Below are positions 1 through 5,853 of a DNA stretch of 8,492 nucleotides, piece by piece. The stretch covers positions 3,860 through 12,351 of the forward strand of contig JAJYAB010000024.1 in NCBI GenBank assembly GCA_021779775.1. Direction: 5' to 3'. Under the pieces are notes generated by a model. The model ran no database searches. It was not told where the DNA came from and was given only the letters and a program-made list of their open reading frames with translations. The position numbers and the translations under genes are program-made. The stretch is from Actinomycetes bacterium (lineage in GTDB: Bacteria; Actinomycetota; Acidimicrobiia; Acidimicrobiales; UBA8190). How positions within the stretch are numbered: position 1 is the first letter of the stretch; each line of letters starts with the position of its first letter.

Positions 1-107
1 CTCGAGCGGTGGTCAGACCCGCATGCCCCGAGCACCAGCCCGCAGGCCACGAGCACGAGCGGGGCTCCCCGCGCGACATGGCCGTGTCGGGGCGTGACGA
101 TCTTCAC
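1..107 (-). CDS. Putative lipoprotein, N-terminal part only (3' end outside window)
   Basis: The first 35 codons of a minus-strand gene are present; the rest lies beyond the left edge. The predicted start is GTG at 107, preceded by a perfect GAGGAGG Shine-Dalgarno six bases upstream. The peptide reads as a lipoprotein signal: a basic n-region (MKIVTPRHGHVAR), a hydrophobic stretch at about residues 14-28, then a lipobox LGAC with Cys29 followed by GSD. An LVAC at 19-22 also fits the lipobox, but it would leave only a very short hydrophobic core, so Cys29 is the more likely lipidation site. The protein would be exported, lipidated and anchored on the outer face of the membrane. The mature domain is not visible, so no function can be given. 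It lies 116 bases downstream of the DUF151 gene on the same strand, so it may be the last gene of that run or have its own promoter. Confidence 0.72.
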   Translation of the reverse strand, partial: MKIVTPRHGHVARGAPLVLVACGLVLGACGSDHRS

Positions 108-113
108 CTGGGA

Positions 114-120
114 CCTCCTC
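114..120 (-). promoter_or_regulatory. Strong ribosome binding site of the lipoprotein gene
   Basis: On the minus strand this reads GAGGAGG, close to the full anti-16S complement, with a six-base spacer to the GTG at 107. It is the strongest Shine-Dalgarno I see in the window and decides the start of the truncated lipoprotein gene. Most other genes here have weak or no such site. Confidence 0.75.
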
Positions 121-223
121 GATCCGTTCCGATGTCGACGCCGGCGCTCCTGGCCGGGCCGGCGAGGTGTTGCGCACCCGCGGTGGCGTCAGGCCTGGGG
201 CTCCGGCGACCCGGACCAGTCTG

Positions 224-718
224 TCAGGACGAGAAGTCCTCGGGGCGCACCTCGTCGAGAAATTGCCGGAACTGGCCGACCAGCTCGTCCGGGCTCGACG
301 AGTCCTCGTCGTCTGCCGGCAGGAGCACCCCTTCGGTGTCCATCAGCTCGTCCGACACGAACAGCGGGCTGCCGGTCCGGACAGCCAGGGCGACGGCATC
401 GGACGGGCGTGCCGACACGGTGAGCGAGCCGTTCGGGCGCTCGAGATGCAGCTCGGCGAAATAGGTCGCTGCTCGGAGCTCGGTGATGACCACCCGTCCC
501 AGCTGGGCTCCGAGCGCCTCGATGACGTCGCGGAGCAGGTCATGGGTCATCGGCCGCGGGGGTGACACACCCTGGACGGCGAAGGCGATCGCGGTGGCCT
601 CGGGCGCACCGATGAAGATGGGCAGGGTGCGTCCCACGCCGTCCGCCTCGGTCAGGAGGAGCACCGGTGTGTTGGACTGCAGGTCCACCCGAACCGCGCT
701 CAGTCTGACCTCGACCAT
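224..718 (-). CDS. DUF151 (BFN-domain) 'bifunctional nuclease' family protein
   Basis: A 164-residue protein of the DUF151/bifunctional-nuclease family, the same length as I recall for M. tuberculosis Rv1829. The domain fills residues 1-130. Diagnostic stretches are LPIFIGAPEATAIAFAVQGV at 32-51, PPRPMTHDLL at 53-62, and SARPSDAVALAVR at 102-114, the most conserved block of the family. An acidic, Ser-rich tail follows (DDEDSSSPDE, 136-145), then FLDEVRPEDF, as in mycobacterial relatives. The family name comes from nuclease activity reported for a plant member; activity of actinobacterial members is unproven, so the molecular role is uncertain. No signal peptide or membrane segment is visible, so it is probably cytoplasmic. 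The ATG at 718 lies nine bases after the hpt-like stop, with only a short AGG near the start, which suggests translational coupling. Family assignment is firm; function is not. Confidence 0.93.
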   Translation of the reverse strand: MVEVRLSAVRVDLQSNTPVLLLTEADGVGRTLPIFIGAPEATAIAFAVQGVSPPRPMTHDLLRDVIEALGAQLGRVVITELRAATYFAELHLERPNGSLTVSARPSDAVALAVRTGSPLFVSDELMDTEGVLLPADDEDSSSPDELVGQFRQFLDEVRPEDFSS

Positions 719-727
719 GCCTGCAAC

Positions 728-1294
728 TTACTGTCCATAGAGGTACGTCACATGCGCGTCCGGGTCCCGGGCGAGCACGTGGACGTCCACGGCTGCCACG
801 AAGCCCAGGTTGCGGTAGCGGCCCCGCACGTCGAGCCCGTAGCCGAGCAGGAGGTCGTCGGGGGCGACGAAGCCGACGTGGTGCAGCACGACGGGAACGA
901 TCCTTCGCGCTCGGCGGTCGAACATCGTGCAGACCTCGACGGACCGCGCGGCACGCCGGCGCAGCTCGTCCACGACGAAGGCGGTCGTCAGGCCGGTGTC
1001 GACGATGTCCTCGACCAGCACCACCTGGCGGTCCCCCACGTCGATGTCGACGTCTTTCTCTATCCGCACCCGGCCGTGACCTGGGGTGTACTCCGACAGG
1101 GCCAGGAAGTCCACCTCGCAGGGGATGGCCAGGACCCGGACGAGGTCGGCCATCAAGAAGAGGCTGCCCGGTAAGACGCCGACCATGAGGACGCCGGCAG
1201 GATGGGCAGCCGAGATCTCCGCTCCCAGACGAGCGACGGCCTGCGCCAGGGCTGACCGGTCGTGGACGATCCGGAGGCCGGTGGCCGGGATCAA
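728..1294 (-). CDS. hpt: Hypoxanthine phosphoribosyltransferase-like protein
   Basis: A 188-residue type I phosphoribosyltransferase, expected to join hypoxanthine or guanine to PRPP in cytosolic purine salvage. Visible motifs are the PRPP loop VVLVEDIVDTGLT (91-103) with the presumed general base Asp99, the VRIEKDVDIDV stretch (76-86) before it, and the purine-side signature LGYGLDVRGRYRNL (150-163), close to the bacterial HPRT GYGLDYAERYRNL. Two features are unusual. The pyrophosphate loop reads LPGS (41-44) where the family has LKGS or LRGS, and the flexible loop after SEY (67-69) is about three residues short. The start is probably a TTG at 1294 whose TTGA overlaps the merR stop, directly behind GGAGG; the spacing is poor, so the start is less certain than the gene. 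Its place between merR and the DUF151 gene differs from mycobacteria, where hpt lies elsewhere. It could act on a different base. Confidence 0.85.
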   Translation of the reverse strand: MIPATGLRIVHDRSALAQAVARLGAEISAAHPAGVLMVGVLPGSLFLMADLVRVLAIPCEVDFLALSEYTPGHGRVRIEKDVDIDVGDRQVVLVEDIVDTGLTTAFVVDELRRRAARSVEVCTMFDRRARRIVPVVLHHVGFVAPDDLLLGYGLDVRGRYRNLGFVAAVDVHVLARDPDAHVTYLYGQ

Positions 1295-2328
1295 CCTCCG
1301 GTCAGGTTGCGCAGCGCCCGCCGGACGAGCGCCGCTCGGAGCCCTTGACCGAGACGGGACAGCTCCGCCGCAGTGTCGTGCGCCCGCTGCCGGGCCTCGG
1401 GATTGCGCTGCTTCACCAAGGGCAGCACGATCTGCTCGATGAACCCGGCCTCGCGATCTGCCGCATGCTTGTGGAAGCGCAGATGACGAGGCTCGACTCC
1501 GAACCGGGCGAAGCCGGCGGCAGTACGGGCGACGGCCAGCGCCTCCTCGTCGAAGTACGAGGTACCACCAACCACTTGGTCGGCCACCAGCCCGAACGAC
1601 TGCAGCTGCTGCACGTCGGCGACAGCCAGGCCGGCTGCGGCGGCAAGCTCTTCGATGGTCATGCTCGCTCCTGTCAGGTCGGCTCCCGATAAGCGGGCTG
1701 CCGGTGGGCCGGCTGCCGGTGAGCGGGCTGCCGGCGCTCCGGCCTCGTGCGCCGCTTCACGCCCTGCCAGGGAGCGACGCACCGGCACCCCGGCGACCGG
1801 TTGGGCCGGACCGCTGCCGCTGCCGCTGCCGCTGCCGGCATCGACGTCGCCTGGCCCTTCACCGCGGTCTGCCGCATCGAAGCCGGGGAGCCGGTCGCCG
1901 GGCGCCATCCCGGTGCTGCCGGCACCGGTGCTGCCGGCAGTGACATGCGGTACCGTCGTGACCGGCGTGCCGCTGATCACACCGGTCAGGAGAGGCTGGT
2001 CCAGCCGGTCGCCCTCGAGGTGCCCGGCGGTGCCCGGTGCTCCGAGCGCCTCGGGGGTCTCGGGGGTCTCGGGGGTCTCGGGGGTCTCGCTGTCGAGCCT
2101 CCCCTTGATCACCTTGAGCGGCAGGAAGTGCTCTCGTTGCTGGCGCAGCACCCAACGGAGCCGTTCGACGTCGTCGTCGTAGAACTTTCGATACCCCGAG
2201 GGGGTCCGTTCGGGGTCGACGAGGCCCTGGCTCTCGAGGAACCGGATCTTCGAGATGGTGACGTCAGGGAACTCCTGGCGGAGCAACGTCAGCACGTCAC
2301 CGATCGACAGGTAGGAGCGTCCGGTCAT
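1291..2328 (-). CDS. ftsR: MerR-family transcriptional regulator, FtsR/Rv1828-like, with long repeat-rich linker
   Basis: A 345-residue regulator with two recognisable ends. Residues 6-76 form a MerR winged helix (YLSIGDVLTLLRQEF, TISKIRFLESQGLV, SGYRKF, FLPLKVIKGRLD), strikingly like M. tuberculosis Rv1828 and C. glutamicum FtsR, which was reported to influence ftsZ expression. Residues 223-345 are the second conserved domain (MTIEELAAAAG, YFDEEALAVARTAAGFARFGVEPRHLRFHK as separate blocks, then EQIVLPLVKQRNPEARQRA) found in the same orthologues; it lacks the metal-binding Cys of classic MerR sensors. Relatives are near 250 residues. The extra length is a low-complexity linker at 79-222 built from in-frame tandem repeats: Pro-Glu-Thr, Gly-Ser, Ser-Thr-Gly and Pro-Ala-Ala. 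The ATG at 2328 lies 28 bases after the FHA stop with no clear Shine-Dalgarno; the stop overlaps the hpt-like start. The orthology call is good; the target genes here are inferred. Confidence 0.92.
   Translation of the reverse strand: MTGRSYLSIGDVLTLLRQEFPDVTISKIRFLESQGLVDPERTPSGYRKFYDDDVERLRWVLRQQREHFLPLKVIKGRLDSETPETPETPETPEALGAPGTAGHLEGDRLDQPLLTGVISGTPVTTVPHVTAGSTGAGSTGMAPGDRLPGFDAADRGEGPGDVDAGSGSGSGSGPAQPVAGVPVRRSLAGREAAHEAGAPAARSPAAGPPAARLSGADLTGASMTIEELAAAAGLAVADVQQLQSFGLVADQVVGGTSYFDEEALAVARTAAGFARFGVEPRHLRFHKHAADREAGFIEQIVLPLVKQRNPEARQRAHDTAAELSRLGQGLRAALVRRALRNLTGG
1693..1737. repeat. 15-bp tandem repeat, three imperfect copies, in merR linker
   Basis: Three consecutive 15-base units share the core GGCTGCCGG (1693-1707, 1708-1722, 1723-1737) with two to four differences between copies. 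They encode the Pro-Ala-Ala-rich end of the linker, and the unit length keeps the reading frame. Confidence 0.8.
1811..1834. repeat. 6-bp tandem repeat (CCGCTG)x4 in merR linker
   Basis: Four perfect copies of CCGCTG. Read on the minus strand they encode an alternating Gly-Ser stretch around residues 165-173 of the MerR protein. Changes in copy number would keep the frame. Confidence 0.9.
1910..1939. repeat. 15-bp tandem duplication in merR linker
   Basis: Two perfect copies of CCGGTGCTGCCGGCA lie at 1910-1924 and 1925-1939. They encode the repeated Ala-Gly-Ser-Thr-Gly motif around residues 131-140 of the MerR protein. The perfect identity suggests a recent duplication. Confidence 0.9.
2052..2087. 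repeat. 9-bp tandem repeat (CGGGGGTCT)x4 in merR linker
   Basis: Four perfect copies of CGGGGGTCT (2052-2060, 2061-2069, 2070-2078, 2079-2087). On the minus strand they encode a run of Pro-Glu-Thr triplets right after the DNA-binding domain of the MerR protein. The perfect copies and in-frame unit suggest slippage and possible length variation between strains. Confidence 0.95.
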
Positions 2329-2356
2329 CGACGCATGCCCGCGGGAACGCGCGCGG

Positions 2357-2839
2357 TCACTCGTCTGTGGCGGTCAGGAAGACCAGCTTGAACTTGCCGA
2401 TCTGCACCTCGTCGCCACTCGACAGACGGACCTCCTCGATCCGCTCGTGGTTGACGTAGGTGCCGTTCAACGAGCCCACGTCGCGCACGACCGTGGCCTC
2501 GGCGGCGTGCTCGAACTCGGCATGCCGCCGCGACACCGTGATGTCGTCCAAGAAGATGTCGCTCTCCGGATGCCGGCCCGCCCTCGTGACCTCGGCGGCG
2601 AGCATGAAGCGCGCACCGGCGTTCGGACCGCGCTTCACCACCAGGACCCCGGCGCCCTCCGACGCTTCGGGCATCGCCACGGTGAGCTCGTCCTCCCCCG
2701 GCTCACCCTGGGCGTCCACCGGGTGCAAGATGACGGTGGTGTCGGAGGTGGCCATGCCGAGCACGGCACCACACGACGAGCAGAAGTTCGCCCCCGCCGG
2801 ATTGCGGTGCCCACAGTTGTTGCAGAACGCCACGTCCAC
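2357..2839 (-). CDS. garA: Zinc-ribbon and FHA domain protein, GarA/OdhI-like
   Basis: A 160-residue phosphothreonine-binding signalling protein. Residues 6-24 are a zinc ribbon with Cys6, Cys9, Cys20 and Cys23 (CNNCG and CSSCG). A flexible part follows with an Asp-Thr-Thr motif (Thr34, Thr35), then an FHA domain at about 65-156. The FHA part carries LVVKRGPNAGARF, AGRHPESDIFLDD, TVSRRHAEFE, NGTYVN and GDEVQIGKFKLVFL, nearly the mycobacterial GarA sequence; Arg89, Ser103 and Asn125 are the expected phosphothreonine contacts. GarA and corynebacterial OdhI bind and inhibit 2-oxoglutarate dehydrogenase (GarA also glutamate dehydrogenase), and are switched off when PknB- or PknG-type kinases phosphorylate an N-terminal ETTSV motif; here the Thr pair may play that part. 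I chose the GTG at 2839 because GGAG lies seven bases upstream. A GTG at 2881 that overlaps the gcvH stop as GTGA would add 14 residues but has no Shine-Dalgarno. Confidence 0.92.
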   Translation of the reverse strand: MDVAFCNNCGHRNPAGANFCSSCGAVLGMATSDTTVILHPVDAQGEPGEDELTVAMPEASEGAGVLVVKRGPNAGARFMLAAEVTRAGRHPESDIFLDDITVSRRHAEFEHAAEATVVRDVGSLNGTYVNHERIEEVRLSSGDEVQIGKFKLVFLTATDE

Positions 2840-2877
2840 CACGCTACTCCGTCCCCTGTCCCGCACGGAGGGCCCGG

Positions 2878-3258
2878 TCACGCGTCGGTGCGTGCCCGGT
2901 ACCCCGCAGCGTCGAGCAGGCCGTTGACCGCACCGACGTCGGCCGGCTCGAGCTCACAGAGCCACCCTTCCCCGTACGGATCGGTGTTCAGAAGCTCCGG
3001 CGTGTCGACCAACTCGGTGTTGACGGTGGCCACGGTGCCGGCCACCGGTGCGTAGACCTCGGACACCGACTTGGTGGACTCGACCTCGCCCAGCACCCCA
3101 CCGGGGCCAAGCTCCAGTCCCGGCTCGGGAAGCTGCACGAACACCACGTCCCCCAACGCATCCTGGGCGTAGTCGGTGATACCGACCCGGATCCTCGTGC
3201 CCATGACCCGGACCCATTCGTGGTCTGTCGTGAACCGGAGGCCGTCTGGCACCTGCAT
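2878..3258 (-). CDS. gcvH: Glycine cleavage system H protein
   Basis: A 126-residue lipoyl carrier, the usual length for GcvH. In the glycine cleavage complex it carries the aminomethyl group on its lipoyl arm between the P, T and L proteins. The sequence shows the N-terminal signature FTTDHEWV (9-16), GITDYAQDALGDVVFVQLPE (26-45), and the lipoylation motif GEVESTKSVSEVYAPVAG (57-74) with Lys63 as the predicted lipoyl site. NTDPYGEGWLCEL (91-103) is also typical. The start is ATG at 3258, giving the expected MxVPxxLRFTxxHEW beginning; an open frame continues upstream in the DNA but is not part of the protein. No Shine-Dalgarno is seen, but a TAGGGT box eight bases before the ATG fits a leaderless transcript. 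The P, T and L genes are not in the window. Proximity to garA is conserved in actinobacteria. Confidence 0.96.
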   Translation of the reverse strand: MQVPDGLRFTTDHEWVRVMGTRIRVGITDYAQDALGDVVFVQLPEPGLELGPGGVLGEVESTKSVSEVYAPVAGTVATVNTELVDTPELLNTDPYGEGWLCELEPADVGAVNGLLDAAGYRARTDA

Positions 3259-3266
3259 GGCGCTCG

Positions 3267-3272
3267 ACCCTA
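3267..3272 (-). promoter_or_regulatory. Possible -10 element for a leaderless gcvH transcript
   Basis: On the minus strand the hexamer is TAGGGT, matching the actinobacterial -10 form TAnnnT, and it ends eight bases before the gcvH ATG. That spacing would place the transcription start at or next to the start codon. The 68-base gap before gcvH also allows a promoter. No recognisable -35 box is seen, so this is tentative. Confidence 0.35.
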
Positions 3273-3326
3273 CCGGAATTCGGTCGGCGCTGCGCCCGCG
3301 CGGTGCAGCACGCGAACCGGATGTGG

Positions 3327-5813
3327 TCAGCCGAGAAGCTGGCGGATCCGCACAGCGTGCTCTTGCGCTCGGGCCCGCGCCTCCGCCTCGCTCTGCGCTT
3401 CGGCCCACACGTGGGTGACCGGTTCCTGGGTGTCGGGCAGGACGAGCGCCCAACCATCCGGCTCCGGCAGCTTCACACCGTCGACCAGGACCACCGGCCG
3501 ACCCTTGGCCCGCTCGACCAATGTCCGCATCACCGTTCCCTTCTGCTCCCACGGGGTGACCACCTCCTCGTGGGCGATGTGGATCTGGGGCAACCGGTCC
3601 GTCAGCTCGGACAGGCGCCTTCCGTCGGTGGCCAGCAAGGCCAGCAGATGGACGAGCGTACCGACGGCGTCGAAGGCGGGCAAGAACCGCGGGAAGATGT
3701 ACCCGCCCATCTGGCTCGCTGCGAAGTCGACCCCGCCGGAGTCTGCCACCTCCATCAGGTGGGGGGCGGAGAGCTTGGTCCATACGATCGACGCGCCGGC
3801 GTCCGAGCAGATGCGCTCGGCGGCAACCGGGGCCGCCACCGACAACGCCACCGAGGCGCCGGGGATGGACGCCGTGACCAGGTCGAGCAACAGCAGGAAG
3901 CATTCGTCGTAGCTGAGCACCCGCCCTCCGTCGTCGACCAGGATGATCCGCTCGCCCCCCGGGTCGATGACCGCCCCCAGATGGGCTCCCGACGCGCGCA
4001 CCAGATCCGCGACATGTGCGGCGGCGCTGTCGATGTCGCTCGACACGACGCCGGCAGTCGCCGCGTACGGGTTCACGACCAGGACGTCGGCCCCCAGCTT
4101 GGCCAGGACGTTCGGCATGACGAAGCTGGCCGCGCCATAGGAGTAGTCGAGGACGAGCTTGAACCCCGAGGCCCGGACGGCCCCGACGTCGACAGATCCG
4201 ATGAGGGCCGCGGTGTAGAACTCGAGCGTGCGCGGGGGGAATCCGATGTCACCGAGGTCCGAGGCCTGGGACCTGCGGAACTCTTCGCGTCCGTAGAGGC
4301 GCTCGATCTTCCGCTGCACCGTATCGGGGACGTCGATCCCGTCCTCGTCGAAGAAGCGGATCTCCACCGACTGCGTGTCGTGCTCGGCCAGGCGAACCGT
4401 GATGCCGCCCCTGCTGCTCGACGAGCGCACCTGGAACCGGGTGACCGGAACGGTCGCCACCTCGAGATCGTCGACGTTGACCCCGACCGCGTTGCAGCCG
4501 ACCATGATGGCGCGCTTGAGGACCCGCGCGGCGCGGCTGGTGTCGCGCGATGCGGTGACGGTGGTGCCCTTCTCCAGCGTTGACGCCCAGGCCATCGACA
4601 GGCGCATGGCCAGCTCCGGGCTGATGTCGACGTTGGCCAGGCCGGCGACGCCGTTGCCCCCGAACAGGCTCCTGGCCCCCCGGGACTCCCACACGATGGA
4701 CGTGTTGACCATGGCGCCCATCTCGATGGTCTTGAACGGGTACACCTTGACGCCCGACTTGAGGACCGCATGCGCGCCGACGAACGTCTCGTCGCCGAGC
4801 ACCACCCCCTCCTCGCACCGCGCCCCTTGCCGGAGGTCGCAGGACCGGCCCACCACGCAGCCGTCGAGGCGCACACCGGCAGCCAGGTACGTGCTGTCCC
4901 CGACCACCGACCGCTCCAGGTGGGCGTTGTCCCCGATACGGACGTTCGGACCGACCACGCAGAACGGACCGAGCGTCGCGCCTCCTCCCACGCTGCAGTT
5001 GTCGGCGATGACCGCCGGCCCACTGATGACAGCTGTCGGATCCACCTCGGCGCCCTTGCCCAGCCAGACCCCGGGCCGCAGGAGGAACCCGTCGATCTGC
5101 ACCCGGACCCGCTCGTCCAGGATGTCCTGATGGGCCCGGAGGTACGCCTCGAGCGTGCCGACGTCCTCCCAGTACCCTCCGGCGACATAGCCGAACAGCG
5201 GCTTGCCGGCGGTCAGCACCGCGGGGAAGACCTCCCCGGAGAAGTCCACCGGCCGATCTTCGTCGATGAAGTCGAAGATCTCCGGCTCGAGCACGTAGAT
5301 GCCGGTGTTGATGGTGTCGCTGAACACCTGCCCCCACGTCGGCTTCTCCAGGAACCGCTCGATCGAGCCGTCCTCACGGGTGATGACGATGCCGAACTCC
5401 AGGGGGTCCTCCACCGCCTTCAGCGCCAGTGTGGCCAGTGCGCCCTTATGGTGGTGGTGGTCCACCACCGCGCTCAGGTCGATGTCGGTGAGCACGTCCC
5501 CCGACAGGACGAGGAACCGCTCGTCGAGGTGCTGGCGGGCATTGCGCACCGAGCCGGCGGTGCCGAGCGGCGACTCTTCGCTGGTGTAGACGATCCGCAC
5601 CCCGAACTCCGAGCCGTCGCCGAAGTAGTTGCGGATGGCGTTGGGCATGAACGCGACGGTCACGACGATGTCGCGGAACCCGTGCTCGCGCAGCAGGGAG
5701 ACGACGTGCTCCATCATCGGCCGGTTGGCCATGGGAAGCATCGGCTTCGGCTGGTTGGACGTCAGTGGCCGCAGGCGGGTGCCTTCGCCGCCTGCCATGA
5801 TGACGGCCTTCAC
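3327..5813 (-). CDS. Mannose-1-phosphate guanylyltransferase-like / phosphomannomutase-like fusion
   Basis: An 828-residue, three-part cytosolic protein, close in length to a fusion known from Streptomyces and cyanobacteria. Residues 1-235 are a sugar-phosphate nucleotidyltransferase: GGEGTRLRPLT (8-18), PKPMLP (22-27), SGDVL (104-108), FLEKP (154-158), NTGIYVLEP (169-177) and GYWEDVGT (213-220). Residues about 245-370 form left-handed beta-helix hexapeptide repeats (VISGPAVIADN, CVVGPNVRIGDN). Residues 375-828 have the fold signature of phosphomannomutase/phosphoglucomutase, beginning near LFGGNGVAGLANVDISPE (383-400). The first half likely makes GDP-mannose or a related NDP-sugar for glycans. 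The mutase half lacks the TASHNP serine loop, and its metal loop is DPGGER (617-622) instead of DGDxDR, so it may be inactive. The start is GTG at 5813, 40 bases after the pgsA-like stop, with a weak Shine-Dalgarno. The exact sugar and base are uncertain. Confidence 0.9.
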   Translation of the reverse strand: MKAVIMAGGEGTRLRPLTSNQPKPMLPMANRPMMEHVVSLLREHGFRDIVVTVAFMPNAIRNYFGDGSEFGVRIVYTSEESPLGTAGSVRNARQHLDERFLVLSGDVLTDIDLSAVVDHHHHKGALATLALKAVEDPLEFGIVITREDGSIERFLEKPTWGQVFSDTINTGIYVLEPEIFDFIDEDRPVDFSGEVFPAVLTAGKPLFGYVAGGYWEDVGTLEAYLRAHQDILDERVRVQIDGFLLRPGVWLGKGAEVDPTAVISGPAVIADNCSVGGGATLGPFCVVGPNVRIGDNAHLERSVVGDSTYLAAGVRLDGCVVGRSCDLRQGARCEEGVVLGDETFVGAHAVLKSGVKVYPFKTIEMGAMVNTSIVWESRGARSLFGGNGVAGLANVDISPELAMRLSMAWASTLEKGTTVTASRDTSRAARVLKRAIMVGCNAVGVNVDDLEVATVPVTRFQVRSSSSRGGITVRLAEHDTQSVEIRFFDEDGIDVPDTVQRKIERLYGREEFRRSQASDLGDIGFPPRTLEFYTAALIGSVDVGAVRASGFKLVLDYSYGAASFVMPNVLAKLGADVLVVNPYAATAGVVSSDIDSAAAHVADLVRASGAHLGAVIDPGGERIILVDDGGRVLSYDECFLLLLDLVTASIPGASVALSVAAPVAAERICSDAGASIVWTKLSAPHLMEVADSGGVDFAASQMGGYIFPRFLPAFDAVGTLVHLLALLATDGRRLSELTDRLPQIHIAHEEVVTPWEQKGTVMRTLVERAKGRPVVLVDGVKLPEPDGWALVLPDTQEPVTHVWAEAQSEAEARARAQEHAVRIRQLLG

Positions 5814-5853
5814 GACGCTGGTCCCGACGCGCCGCCCGGTCCCTCGAATCGGG

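Noticed and set aside
139..164. Hairpin CGCCGGC...GCCGGCG between the DUF151 and lipoprotein genes
   Set aside because: A 7-bp stem with a 12-base loop and no T-run; such GC palindromes are expected by chance at this base composition.
2052..2087. CRISPR-like direct repeats
   Set aside because: The units are 9 bases long with no spacers and sit in frame within a coding sequence, so this is a minisatellite.
2840..2881. GTG start at 2881 for the FHA gene, overlapping the gcvH stop as GTGA
   Set aside because: It would suit translational coupling, but it lacks a Shine-Dalgarno and adds 14 residues before the zinc ribbon; the GTG at 2839 has GGAG at proper spacing. It remains possible.
3259..3903. 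Upstream in-frame extension of gcvH giving a 341-residue protein
   Set aside because: The extra 215 residues overlap the fusion gene in another frame and are low-complexity; GcvH is normally about 125-130 residues and begins at the ATG at 3258.
3303..4583. A 426-residue plus-strand open frame antisense to the guanylyltransferase fusion
   Set aside because: High GC gives long antisense frames. Its composition (rich in Arg, His, Gly, Asp) has no family motifs, while the opposite strand encodes clear conserved domains.
5453..5469. Inverted repeat GGTGGTGG-T-CCACCACC
   Set aside because: It lies inside the nucleotidyltransferase coding region and follows from a His-run (HHHH, residues 119-122) and the codons next to it; no regulatory context.
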